From JAYZQT01 sp036136335 (GTDB taxonomy: Bacteria > Pseudomonadota > Alphaproteobacteria > MPNO01 > UBA830), in NCBI GenBank assembly GCA_036136335.1, contig JAYZQT010000056.1, positions 62,001-126,000 on the forward strand: a DNA stretch of 64,000 nt. The letters are read 5' to 3'. Both the position numbers and the translations under genes were made by a program. Under the pieces are notes generated by a model. That model did no database searches and was not told the DNA's origin. It worked only from the letters and a program-made list of their open reading frames with translations. Shown here piece by piece: positions 1-8,496 of the stretch. Positions within the stretch are counted from its first letter, which is position 1, and each line of letters opens with the position of its first letter.

Positions 1-50
1 TACAATTAAAAAGACACTTGGAAAGACATTTAAATTTTAGGGGGTAGTGC

Positions 51-926
51 ATGAGTGATCCGATTGTGACAGGCCTGCGCAGTGTGGAAATTGCCGTGCC
101 CGACCTTACAACGGCAACCCGGTTCTACGAGGAATGCTGGGGATTGGAGGTTGCTGAAAAACACGGAGCAGCTGTTTATTTGCGTGGTACCGGGTATGAA
201 CATCACGCTCTGGTACTCCATGAGGTTGGGGAGAAGAAGCTGCTTGCGGTAAATCTCGCTGCTCAGGATAAATCCCAGGTTGACGGCCTTTACGAGAAAG
301 CGAAAAGTCTTGGTGCTTCCCTCGAAGCGCCCAAAGCGCTGAAAGGTCCCGCAGGCGGTTACGGATTCGTATTTCATGATCTTCATGCCCGTGATTACTG
401 CATTTCAGCCGACCTTAAACGGCATGAGCCGAAACCAAATGCAAGGGACTGTCCCATTAAACTTAGCCACGTGGTTCTTAATTCTCCCAACCGCGAAGCG
501 CAGAGTGCGCAACTCGTTGATCTGTTGGGATTTAAACTGTCCGACCGCACGGGATACATGGATTTCATACGCTGCAGCCGTGATCACCACGCAATCGCCT
601 ATACGATGATCAATACGCCCACCCTCAATCACTGTGCCTTCGAGATGCCCAGCCACGATGCGTTAATGCATGGTTCCGGGCGCATGAAACGCTCGGGATT
701 TCCGGTCGAGTGGGGGGTGGGTCGCCATGGACCAGGCGATAACATTTTTGCATATTTCATTGATCCGAATAACTATGTGATTGAGTATACAGCCGAAGTT
801 CAGCAGGTGGACGACAGCTATAAAGTGGGGATGCCAGACGATTGGGTTCGACCGGCGGATTTTAATGGTGATGGCTGGGGTTTTGCCGGGCCAGCTTCAG
901 ATCTTATGCACGCGGCATCTCGATAG
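51..926 (+). CDS. VOC-family extradiol-type ring-cleavage dioxygenase
   Basis: Two-domain vicinal-oxygen-chelate protein of 291 residues, the usual length of type I extradiol dioxygenases (BphC/catechol 2,3-dioxygenase class). The C-terminal domain keeps the whole catalytic set in the expected order: metal ligand H140 (LSHVVL), the acid/base HH pair 179-180 (DHHAIAY), metal ligand H194 (LNHCAFE), H226 (GRHGPGD), Y235 and metal ligand E245 (VIEY). This supports a real Fe(II)-dependent cleavage of a catechol-like ring rather than a generic glyoxalase fold. The start is backed by the purine-rich stretch ggggg 6-7 bases upstream. It is the first gene of a same-strand run with an MmgE/PrpD protein and a branched-chain-type ABC importer, suggesting uptake and degradation of an aromatic or related acid. 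The substrate is unknown. Confidence 0.85.
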   Translation: MSDPIVTGLRSVEIAVPDLTTATRFYEECWGLEVAEKHGAAVYLRGTGYEHHALVLHEVGEKKLLAVNLAAQDKSQVDGLYEKAKSLGASLEAPKALKGPAGGYGFVFHDLHARDYCISADLKRHEPKPNARDCPIKLSHVVLNSPNREAQSAQLVDLLGFKLSDRTGYMDFIRCSRDHHAIAYTMINTPTLNHCAFEMPSHDALMHGSGRMKRSGFPVEWGVGRHGPGDNIFAYFIDPNNYVIEYTAEVQQVDDSYKVGMPDDWVRPADFNGDGWGFAGPASDLMHAASR

Positions 927-975
927 GGATTATCCGGGCGCGACGAATGTTCGGGCAGGTCAAGGTACCAAGTAA

Positions 976-2373
976 ATGCGTTCTTGTGTGGGGTCGATAA
1001 CGCTTTCGGTTGCTGAATTTTCAGCGGGAACGTCGTATGAAAACCTGCCTGTCACCGTCGTCGAGCGTGCAAAGGTGCACATCCTCGACACCTTGGGGGT
1101 GACGATTGCTGGATCTGTATCAGAAGCGGCCGATGTCAGCTGTCGACATCTCGTTGACCAGGGACTTGGGAGCTGGGGTTCAGTAATCATTGGTTCTCGT
1201 CTCCGAGCGCCACCGCGTTTCGCAGCTTTTGCCAACGCTGTCTCTGCGCACGCATACAATTTTGATGACACTACACCGCAAATTCGGGTTGACCGGACCG
1301 GTGGCATCCATGCAAGCGGGTCAGTATTGCCAGCAGTGCTGGCGGTGGGAGAAGAGACTGGCGCCTCGGGGGCAGAAATTATTTCCGCATACGTTACCGG
1401 TGTGGAAATTTCGTCGCGGTTAAACCACGCCATCGCGGCACGGCACTATGAGGATGGATTTCATCCTACCGGAACGCTTAACGGTTTTGGAGCGGCCTGT
1501 GCTGCCGCGCAACTTCGCGGGTTGAATACGGAAGAAATGATTGCCGCGGTGTCACTTTCCGCTAGCCAGGCAAGCGGTGTCCGTCGCAATTTTGGGACCG
1601 TTGCCGAAATTTTCCATTCTGGCTGGGCGGCCGAAAATGGTGTTCTCGCCGCCGATCTTGCAGGCAGAGGGGTGATGGGTGCGAACGATGCACTGGAAGG
1701 CCCCACCGGGTTTTTCTATGCTGCGGCAGGGGGAAGCGACAAGGAAGAAATTTTAGGGCGGTTAGGTTGTCCCTGGGTATTCGAGAATCCGGGTATATGG
1801 ATCAAACCTCATCCCAATGGCGCTTTGACGCACCCGGCTGCTGGCTGTTTTCTGGAACTTGTTAGAAAACATAACGTTTTGGCCAAAGACGTTGAACAGA
1901 TTACCGTGCACACCAACGAACGTGTCTGGAAAACGCTGCAGCATCACAATCCCGAGACAGGCATGCAAGCTAGATTCTCTATGGAATTTATTCTTGCGGT
2001 GTTGTTACTCGACCGCGCTGCGGGGCTTGCAACGTTTACCGATCAGACCCTGGCCCGGCGTGAGGTTTGGGAGTTGATGGCAAAGGTGGCATATACGCCG
2101 TATATCAGAGGCGAAGTGAATTACACAAACGTTACAACGATGATCGAAATAACGCTTGTTGACGGGCGCCGCATTGCGGACCGAGCGGATCACGCACGTG
2201 GCAGCAGGGCACTACCGATGGAATTTGAAGAGGTTGCTGAAAAATTTCATCTTTGCGCAACATATGGCGGGTGCTCCGATCGAACTATCGATACCCTCCT
2301 GGCCGCTGTAGCCGATCTCGAGCACTCTAGAAATACTGAGAAACTGGTCAACTCCTTGATTTTATTACGTTAA
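976..2373 (+). CDS. MmgE/PrpD family protein
   Basis: A 465-residue protein with the hallmarks of the MmgE/PrpD family (2-methylcitrate dehydratase, cis-aconitate decarboxylase and relatives): N-terminal helical region (HILDTLGVTIAG near residue 36), the stretch AHAYNFDDT around 91-99, and HPTGTLNGFGAACAAA near 163-178. Family members dehydrate or decarboxylate tricarboxylic-type acids or act on related CoA-free substrates; the exact reaction here cannot be assigned. It starts 49 bases after the upstream dioxygenase and precedes the binding-protein gene, so it probably handles a cleavage product of the imported compound. The Shine-Dalgarno match is weak (aagg about 10 bases upstream), so the exact start is less certain than the gene. 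Confidence 0.85.
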   Translation: MRSCVGSITLSVAEFSAGTSYENLPVTVVERAKVHILDTLGVTIAGSVSEAADVSCRHLVDQGLGSWGSVIIGSRLRAPPRFAAFANAVSAHAYNFDDTTPQIRVDRTGGIHASGSVLPAVLAVGEETGASGAEIISAYVTGVEISSRLNHAIAARHYEDGFHPTGTLNGFGAACAAAQLRGLNTEEMIAAVSLSASQASGVRRNFGTVAEIFHSGWAAENGVLAADLAGRGVMGANDALEGPTGFFYAAAGGSDKEEILGRLGCPWVFENPGIWIKPHPNGALTHPAAGCFLELVRKHNVLAKDVEQITVHTNERVWKTLQHHNPETGMQARFSMEFILAVLLLDRAAGLATFTDQTLARREVWELMAKVAYTPYIRGEVNYTNVTTMIEITLVDGRRIADRADHARGSRALPMEFEEVAEKFHLCATYGGCSDRTIDTLLAAVADLEHSRNTEKLVNSLILLR

Positions 2374-2496
2374 TTTATAGAATATTTTTCTCAAGCGGGG
2401 TGGACCTTTTCGTTAATTTCTATAAAGTCCTGCCGACAAAAGGCTAGAGGCTAGAACAACAAAATAAATTTATACTTTCTCTATAGGGAGATTATT

Positions 2497-3810
2497 ATGA
2501 CAGCAAAGGCAAAACTACGTCTTTTCGGTGCGGCTATGGTGGGCGCGGCGGCCCTCGGCAGCGGCGCTGTTGGCGCCAAGACAATAAAAGTTGGCGTCCC
2601 CACCTTTCTGACCGGTGCCGGTGCTCCAGCATTTGGAATTCCTGGCAAAAAAGGTGTTCAGCTCATCGTTCGTGGCATCAATAATGGCGAACTGCCAGCA
2701 CCCTATAATTCAAAAGGTTTCGCTGGAAGCCAGGTTCAGGCACTCATCTATGATGAGGCAGGTGGTGGCACCAAGCAGGTCACGGAACTGCGCAACAAAG
2801 TGCAGAAGGATAAAGTGGACGCAATCATCGGTATGATATCATCCGGGACGTGTGCGGCTACTACAAAGGTAGCTGAGGAACTGAAAGTATTAACCATTCT
2901 GGCCGTTTGTGGTACGCCACGAATTTTTGAAGATATCAATCCGAACCCAAAATATGTTTTCCGCACCATGAACCATGGTACGGCAAACAATGTCTCCGCG
3001 GCGCACTATGTGGCCAGGAAGTTGAGCTCGCATGTGAAGAATGGTTTTACAGGGATCAATCAGAACTACGCTTGGGGTCAGGATTCATGGCGGGATTTCA
3101 GTCTTGCGATGCACCATCTGGTGCCGAGTGCTAAGCCGTCTAAAAAAAATCAAATGCCCAAGATTTTTGCTGGCCAGTACGGCAGTGAAATTTCGGCGTT
3201 ATCCCGGGCGAAGGAGGGCTTGGTGCATTCCAGCTTCTGGGGCGGAGATTTGGAATCCTTCATTGGCCAGTCGTCTGCTCGTGGACTTTTCAAACGCAAG
3301 ATGTTTGTTCTGACAGTTGGTGGAACAGTGGCCTACCGACTTGGGAAGAAGTTTCCTGTTGGGCTTATTGCTGGTGAACGCGGACCATATGGTTTGTATG
3401 TCGTTAATAATCCCTCACCGATGAACCAGTGGTTCCAGAAGGAATACCGCAAGGCCTATGGATCACCACCCTCACAGCCGGCCTACCAATATGCTCAGGG
3501 CTTTCTGGCGGCCAAATACGCCTACGACAAGGCGGCTAAGGCAGCAGGCAAGTTCCCGACTACCGATCAAGTGATCGCTGCGTTGGAAAATGCAAATTTC
3601 CCGACATTCGTTGGGACCGTGCGTATGGGGCTCGGCAAAGGGCACCAGGGGCTTACGAACGATTACTGGGGCGTGACCGTCTGGGATGACAAACGTAATG
3701 AAATGACTGTTAAGGACGTAGTTAAGTTTTCATACAAATGTGTCATGCCGCCAGTTGGCGTGAAGAGCGTCGATTGGATCAAGGGTGGCATGAAAGGGGC
3801 TAAGTGTTAG
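2497..3810 (+). CDS. ABC transporter periplasmic substrate-binding protein (Leu/Ile/Val-type)
   Basis: A 437-residue type I periplasmic binding protein. Residues 1-27 form a classical Sec signal peptide: basic MTAKAKLR start, Ala/Gly-rich hydrophobic core and probable cleavage after AVGA. The mature part begins TIKVGVPTFLTGAG, the usual first strand of Peripla_BP_6 proteins, and contains IIGMISSGTCAATTKVAEE, the ligand-loop region. The start is supported by agggag 7 bases upstream. Binding proteins of this class deliver branched-chain amino acids, amides, urea or aromatic acids to LivHMGF-like permeases, all of which follow. The neighbouring extradiol dioxygenase makes an aromatic or aliphatic acid ligand as likely as an amino acid. 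A hairpin directly after the gene probably raises its expression relative to the membrane genes. Confidence 0.93.
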   Translation: MTAKAKLRLFGAAMVGAAALGSGAVGAKTIKVGVPTFLTGAGAPAFGIPGKKGVQLIVRGINNGELPAPYNSKGFAGSQVQALIYDEAGGGTKQVTELRNKVQKDKVDAIIGMISSGTCAATTKVAEELKVLTILAVCGTPRIFEDINPNPKYVFRTMNHGTANNVSAAHYVARKLSSHVKNGFTGINQNYAWGQDSWRDFSLAMHHLVPSAKPSKKNQMPKIFAGQYGSEISALSRAKEGLVHSSFWGGDLESFIGQSSARGLFKRKMFVLTVGGTVAYRLGKKFPVGLIAGERGPYGLYVVNNPSPMNQWFQKEYRKAYGSPPSQPAYQYAQGFLAAKYAYDKAAKAAGKFPTTDQVIAALENANFPTFVGTVRMGLGKGHQGLTNDYWGVTVWDDKRNEMTVKDVVKFSYKCVMPPVGVKSVDWIKGGMKGAKC

Positions 3811-3828
3811 CCATACTCTAAATTCTAT

Positions 3829-3863
3829 CCGGGGGACGGTGCTGCCGTCCCCCGGTTTGATTT
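3829..3863 (+). terminator. Strong hairpin between binding-protein and permease genes
   Basis: A perfect 11-bp inverted repeat (CCGGGGGACGG at 3829-3839, its complement at 3845-3855) encloses a 5-nt loop and is followed by TTTGATTT. It lies 18 bases after the stop codon of the binding-protein gene and 67 bases before livH. Such a structure acts either as a partial rho-independent terminator or as a 3' stabiliser, so that the periplasmic protein is made in excess over the membrane components. Only partial termination would let the downstream genes be transcribed. Confidence 0.75.
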
Positions 3864-3922
3864 CTCCCTCGCACGAATAAACGCCCGACAGGGGTGTTGC
3901 TAATCTTTACAGGGGTCTTACG

Positions 3923-4825
3923 TTGGATTTCGAACTTCTTCTCGTCATCCTTGTCGATGGTCTGGTTTACTCGTCTTACCTTTTTCTGGTGGCAGTGGGC
4001 CTGACGGTTATCTTCGGCGTACAGAAGGTGCTGAACGTCACTCACGGGTCGTTCTACGCCTTTGGCGCCTACCTGACAGCTTACCTCATTGGCCTCTGGG
4101 CCAAAGGCGGATTGCCGGATTCAGGAAGTTTTTTACTGATTTTGTTTAGTGCGATCGTTCTCGGGGTTATCCTAGGAATTGTTATTGAAAGGGGGCTTTT
4201 GCAATTTCTCTATGATCGCGACGAGCATATCATTGTGCTGGCGACCTTTGCGGCGTTCTTGGTTCTTGAGGATGTAATCCTGCTGATATGGGGAACCGAC
4301 CCCTATTTTGCTTTCCAGCCTTTAACTTTGTTAGGTGGAAGCGAAATAGCTGGGCTGCTGTTTGATAATTACGCTCTGACAATGATCGCGCTGTCTTTCG
4401 TCATCGCTTTCGTCCTGTGGTACGGGCTTAACCGCACCCAGTTTGGTAAAGTCCTGCTTGCTGTGATCTTTGACCGCGAGCTCAGCATGGCGATGGGCAT
4501 AAATGTAACCAAGGTATTTCTGATCACATTTATGATTGGGACATTTCTTGGGGCTCTTGGCGGAGCATATCATGCCCCGATTATATCGGTGCAGCCCGGT
4601 ATCGGTGTCGAAGTGATCGTTTTGGCGTTTGCCGTAGTCGTAATCGGGGGAATGGGTTCTATTCCGGGAGCACTGATAGGTTCAATCGTAGTCGGTATCT
4701 CCAGGGCGGCGGCCGTCCATATGCTTCCCGAGGTCGAGCTCTTCGTGATCTATGCGATTATGGCCTTGGTTCTAATTTTTCGTCCGGAGGGTTTGTTTGC
4801 CCCCATTAAGGCGAGGAAGATATGA
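3923..4825 (+). CDS. livH: LivH-type ABC transporter permease
   Basis: A 300-residue inner-membrane permease with about eight hydrophobic segments, the normal LivH size. It carries the family pattern VGLTVIFGVQKVLNVTHGS near residues 27-45 and the C-terminal loop VVVIGGMGSIPGALIGS, which contacts the ATPases. It starts with TTG, preceded by aggggt 7 bases upstream; no better in-frame ATG lies before the first membrane segment. It overlaps livM by 4 bases (ATGA), so the two permease halves are translationally coupled. With LivM it should form the channel for the ligand brought by the upstream binding protein. The symbol denotes family membership, not proven leucine transport. Confidence 0.92.
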   Translation: MDFELLLVILVDGLVYSSYLFLVAVGLTVIFGVQKVLNVTHGSFYAFGAYLTAYLIGLWAKGGLPDSGSFLLILFSAIVLGVILGIVIERGLLQFLYDRDEHIIVLATFAAFLVLEDVILLIWGTDPYFAFQPLTLLGGSEIAGLLFDNYALTMIALSFVIAFVLWYGLNRTQFGKVLLAVIFDRELSMAMGINVTKVFLITFMIGTFLGALGGAYHAPIISVQPGIGVEVIVLAFAVVVIGGMGSIPGALIGSIVVGISRAAAVHMLPEVELFVIYAIMALVLIFRPEGLFAPIKARKI

Positions 4826-5820
4826 CCCGTTTGTTCGACAAGACCTTCTGGGGACTGACGATTGGCCTCGTAGGCCTGTTTATTCTTAACTTTCTGCTGG
4901 AAGAATGGATGAGGACGATTGGTCTTCAGTCTCTGTCCCGCGGATTGGTTGCCATCGGCTTGCTTGTTCTCTGGCGGACCGGACTTATTTCATTCGGGCA
5001 CGCATTATTCTTTGGGTTTGGTGCATACACCGTCGCTATGCTGCAAATTTTAGGTGTGAGAGACCTGTTTTTGTTAATGATCTGCGGGATCGCGACGGCG
5101 GGACTTCTAGCGTTCTTTCTCGGCTTTCTTCTCAGGCAGTACAGGGCAATATTCTTCGCGCTTTTAAATATGGCGTTCTCCATGATCCTTTATGGTGTTC
5201 TCGCTAAGGTTGAAGCTTTGGGATCAACCGACGGGATCGGGATTGAACAGGTAACTTTTTTAGGGATTAAACCCGAGGATGAAAGTTACCGCATGTGCTT
5301 GTTTATCTTTGCCATTGCCTTTGCGTACATCTCTGCAGTCGCTGCCCACTGGTATTTGAAATCAACCCTTGGGATGATGACGATGGCGGTGCGGGAAAAC
5401 GAGATACGGGTAGAGTATCTCGGTTATTCGGCGGAAAAAGCCATTCACGCCAAATATGTGATTTCGGGAATATTGGCAGGTGCAGGCGGCGTTATTATGG
5501 CGGTAGCGGTTGGGCATGTGGACCCTGATTCCATGGTCTACTGGCCCGTTTCAGGCGATTTCGTGTTCATTACCATTCTTTCGGGTACGGGCAACGTCGG
5601 CGCTACCTTTATCGGAGCTACCGTCTATGAACTTTTGCGAACCTACGCGTTCGAGTTAGCTCCTGCGATCTGGCAGTTAATCCTAGGCGGGTCGCTGCTG
5701 TTGATCATAATGTTCCTGCCTGATGGTCTTTGGTCTATTCGTAGTGAATGGCGGCATCGGCGGGCAGTGGTCAAAGCGTCACGTGCCCGGAAAACCCCGG
5801 GTGGCGGAGTAGAGAGATGA
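4822..5820 (+). CDS. livM: LivM-type ABC transporter permease
   Basis: A 332-residue permease with multiple membrane spans, homologous in type to LivM. Recognisable stretches are the N-terminal RTGLISFGHALFFGFGAYT and the late loop ILSGTGNVGATFIGATVYE, equivalent to the EAA-like ATPase-contact loop. The C terminus is basic (RRAVVKASRARK), typical of the cytoplasmic tail. The start overlaps livH and the end overlaps livG, both by the ATGA arrangement. It pairs with LivH to form the transmembrane pore. Confidence 0.92.
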   Translation: MTRLFDKTFWGLTIGLVGLFILNFLLEEWMRTIGLQSLSRGLVAIGLLVLWRTGLISFGHALFFGFGAYTVAMLQILGVRDLFLLMICGIATAGLLAFFLGFLLRQYRAIFFALLNMAFSMILYGVLAKVEALGSTDGIGIEQVTFLGIKPEDESYRMCLFIFAIAFAYISAVAAHWYLKSTLGMMTMAVRENEIRVEYLGYSAEKAIHAKYVISGILAGAGGVIMAVAVGHVDPDSMVYWPVSGDFVFITILSGTGNVGATFIGATVYELLRTYAFELAPAIWQLILGGSLLLIIMFLPDGLWSIRSEWRHRRAVVKASRARKTPGGGVER

Positions 5821-6599
5821 CACGTGTGCTCGAGGTCCATGACCTGGAAAAGAATTTTGGAGGTGTCGTCGCGGCCCACGATATCAATGTGACTGTAGAT
5901 AAAGGCGAGACAATTGGGATAATCGGTGCGAACGGAGCGGGTAAAACAACATTTGTCAACATGGTGACCGGCTATTTACCCCCCTCGAGCGGTACGATCA
6001 AGTTCGATGGACAAGGTGTTATTGGCCTTAAACCAAGGGCCGTTACCAAACTTGGGCTATGCAGATCCTTTCAGGTACCACAGGTTTTCCTGTCGGAATC
6101 CGTATTTGACAATATGCTGGTAGCATATGGAATTGCCGAGAGGTCGGGCTGGGGATTGTTTACGCCGTTGCACACCGAAGATCGGGAAATCAGGGTTGAC
6201 GCGCATCTCAAGCGCTACCAGATATCCGATTACCGTGATACTGCGGCTTCCGCGTTACCTCAGGGGATAAGGAAGCTGCTGGATATCGCCATGGCGACGG
6301 TCCGACACCCAAAGCTTGTTATGCTGGATGAACCAACTAGCGGGATCAGTGCAGAAGAAAAATTTGGTCTGATGGACATCATCATGAAGGCGCTTCGTGA
6401 GGAAGATGCCACAGTTATGTTTATCGAGCACGATATGGAGATTGTTGAGCGGTACGTCGAACGGGTCTGGGCTTTTTATCAAGGTGAAATCATTTGTGAC
6501 GCACCAACGGCTGAAGCCATGGTCAATGAGCGGGTGAGGGAATTCGTCATCGGTCAGGAATATCATCCCGGCCATGTCGGAGGAAACACCAGTGCTTAA
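5817..6599 (+). CDS. livG: LivG-type ABC transporter ATP-binding protein
   Basis: A 260-residue ABC ATPase. Walker A is GANGAGKT (residues 37-44) and Walker B ends in LDEPTSG with D171-E172; a switch histidine follows in MFIEHDME. The signature motif reads LPQGI rather than LSGGQ or the LSYGQ usual in LivG, a visible deviation. The ATG at 5817 overlaps the livM stop (ATGA) and follows agagag, which decides this start over a longer upstream reading. It couples ATP hydrolysis to transport together with LivF. Confidence 0.92.
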   Translation: MTRVLEVHDLEKNFGGVVAAHDINVTVDKGETIGIIGANGAGKTTFVNMVTGYLPPSSGTIKFDGQGVIGLKPRAVTKLGLCRSFQVPQVFLSESVFDNMLVAYGIAERSGWGLFTPLHTEDREIRVDAHLKRYQISDYRDTAASALPQGIRKLLDIAMATVRHPKLVMLDEPTSGISAEEKFGLMDIIMKALREEDATVMFIEHDMEIVERYVERVWAFYQGEIICDAPTAEAMVNERVREFVIGQEYHPGHVGGNTSA

Positions 6600-7236
6600 A
6601 GTAGATGGTATCGACGTAAACATCGGTGCAACGCCGATCCTTCGTGGTGTCTCCCTCGACGTGCCTGCGGGCACGATGTGTGGCCTGATAGGCCGTAATG
6701 GGGCCGGAAAGACGACGTTTATGCGCGCCATAATGGGTGCACTGCCGGCGCAGGCGGGTGCGATCGAGTTTGACGGTATAAACCTCCGGGATGCGCCGGC
6801 GCACCGGAGGGCACATATTGGTATCGGCTTCATGCCTGAAGACCGGCGCCTTGTGCCGCAGCTAACGGCTGAAGAGAACATCCTGTTACCTACATGGACA
6901 ACCAAACAGGTCAACGCAGCCGATCGGTTGGAATGGATTTACAGGTTGATGCCCGAGGTGGAGGAGTTTCGCCATCGTGGGTCCACCGAACTATCAGGCG
7001 GGCAGCAGAAATTCGTTGCATTTGCCCGGGCCCTTATGGCCGGGACCAAGTTTTTGATGCTGGATGAACCCTCGGAGGGGATTGCACCCGTCTTCGCTCA
7101 CCGAATGGTGGAAATCATAAAAAGCCTCAAAGAAGAAGGTGAATCAGTGCTGGTGGCGGAATCCAACGACAAGCACATCAGGGATATTCTGGATCGTTCC
7201 TACGTCATTGAGCGCGGCTCGATTATTGACGCCTGA
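6574..7236 (+). CDS. livF: LivF-type ABC transporter ATP-binding protein
   Basis: A 220-residue ABC ATPase, slightly shorter than the typical 233-240 residues of LivF. Walker A GRNGAGKT is at residues 40-47, the canonical signature LSGGQ at 140-144 and Walker B LDEPSEG with D164-E165. It begins inside the end of livG (26-base overlap in another frame), so translation is coupled. It has a canonical signature where its partner LivG does not, implying possibly asymmetric ATP sites. It is the last gene of the importer operon. Confidence 0.92.
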   Translation: MSEETPVLKVDGIDVNIGATPILRGVSLDVPAGTMCGLIGRNGAGKTTFMRAIMGALPAQAGAIEFDGINLRDAPAHRRAHIGIGFMPEDRRLVPQLTAEENILLPTWTTKQVNAADRLEWIYRLMPEVEEFRHRGSTELSGGQQKFVAFARALMAGTKFLMLDEPSEGIAPVFAHRMVEIIKSLKEEGESVLVAESNDKHIRDILDRSYVIERGSIIDA

Positions 7237-7247
7237 AAGTAGTTTTT

Positions 7248-7270
7248 GCAGGGTTAAAACCTGCGGCTTT
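7248..7270 (+). terminator. Possible terminator after livF
   Basis: A short hairpin (GCAGG, 7-nt loop, CCTGC) 12 bases after the livF stop is followed by ggcttttg. The stem is only 5 bp and the T-run short, so this is a weak candidate. The rest of the 283-base gap up to the next gene shows no gene, tRNA or clear repeat. Confidence 0.35.
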
Positions 7271-7519
7271 TGAATTGTCGGAAATTTGCCTTCGGGCGAG
7301 CCAGTGATGTTTCATTGAAACCCGGAACGAAATTCAAGAACTGACAAAAATTAACCTACTGTCCCTGGTTCCGAAGAGCATGAATTGATCACTTAACACA
7401 CTCGCAAGGCGCGTCATTTTGGCTGGTGGCTGGCTATATCCGTCACTACGAATATCTTCGATACCAGAAAGACTCGGGTCGATGGTCATTGGGTGATACC
7501 CGGTAAGGAATAAATTTGA

Positions 7520-8443
7520 ATGCGGACATCTCCTAACCCCGTTGCCGCTGCGTACTCTGCGGTACCACCTCCAATGAGGGGCGTTATCTTTATGATGATC
7601 GCCGGGCTCGGGGTGGTGGCCATGAACGTTTCAATTCGCCAGATTGCAGACGACATTCATCCATTCGTGATTGGTTTTTTTCGCCACCTGATTGGTATCT
7701 GTCTTCTGGCACCGATTTTCATGCGGCCTGGTTACAGGCTCTTTCACACCACCCAGCTGCCATTGCACGGACTGAGGGCGTTTTTCAACGTGATAGCAAT
7801 GCTCGCCTATTTCCTTGCACTGACCATGGAACCACTTGCCAAGGTCGTCGCTCTTACCTTTACTGCACCCCTGCTGGCAACGGTCGGGGCTGTTTTGATA
7901 CTGGGTGAAAAAGTGAGCATTGCCCGCAGTGCTGCGCTGATTATCGGGCTTGTTGGCGCTCTGATAATTCTCCGGCCGTGGGCTGTCGAGATCAGCCCTG
8001 GCTCACTCCTCCTTCTCCTGTCAGCGTCGACCTGGGCAGCGGCACTGGTGGTGATCAAGGTCCTTTCGCGTCATGATTCACCTATAACCATAGCCCTTTA
8101 TGCGTCGCTTTTGCAGCTACCATTTTCCCTGGTGGCGGCAGCGTTCTACTGGCAGTGGCCCACGCAACACGAACTGTTTATTATAGCCCTTGTTGCGTTT
8201 TTCGGTACCACAACCCAGATCTGTCTTGCGCAGGCATTTCGCGAGGCGGATGCTACCGTTGTACTGCCAGCAGATTTTACAAAGCTGGTTTTTGCCGGCC
8301 TAGCCGGGTGGCTGTTTTTTTCCGAACTGCCTGAAATATGGATCTGGCTGGGAGGGACAATTGTATTCGTTGGCGTATTTTTGAACGCGTGGTTTGAAAA
8401 ACAGGCTCGATCGGCTGTGTCGCCGGTTGCGCCCAGGGGGTAA
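7520..8443 (+). CDS. EamA/DMT family transporter
   Basis: A 307-residue inner-membrane protein with ten predicted hydrophobic segments in two halves, the EamA duplicated fold of the drug/metabolite transporter superfamily. Typical features are VAMNVSIRQI in helix 1, the conserved arginine-containing FFRHLIG, and a second repeat starting LLLSASTWAAALVVIKVLSR. Members export amino acids, nucleosides or metabolites; this substrate is unknown. A good Shine-Dalgarno sequence (aagga) lies 9 bases upstream. It is one of four DMT exporters in the window. Confidence 0.88.
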   Translation: MRTSPNPVAAAYSAVPPPMRGVIFMMIAGLGVVAMNVSIRQIADDIHPFVIGFFRHLIGICLLAPIFMRPGYRLFHTTQLPLHGLRAFFNVIAMLAYFLALTMEPLAKVVALTFTAPLLATVGAVLILGEKVSIARSAALIIGLVGALIILRPWAVEISPGSLLLLLSASTWAAALVVIKVLSRHDSPITIALYASLLQLPFSLVAAAFYWQWPTQHELFIIALVAFFGTTTQICLAQAFREADATVVLPADFTKLVFAGLAGWLFFSELPEIWIWLGGTIVFVGVFLNAWFEKQARSAVSPVAPRG

Positions 8444-8496
8444 ATTCCGCAAATCTGGTAGAATGTTATTATGGTGACAGAAAGTGGGAGAACGTC

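Noticed and set aside
2374..2426. 9-bp inverted repeat TTTATAGAA/TTCTATAAA before the binding-protein gene
   Set aside because: The arms are AT-rich and 35 bases apart; no regulator gene lies nearby, so chance is a fair explanation.
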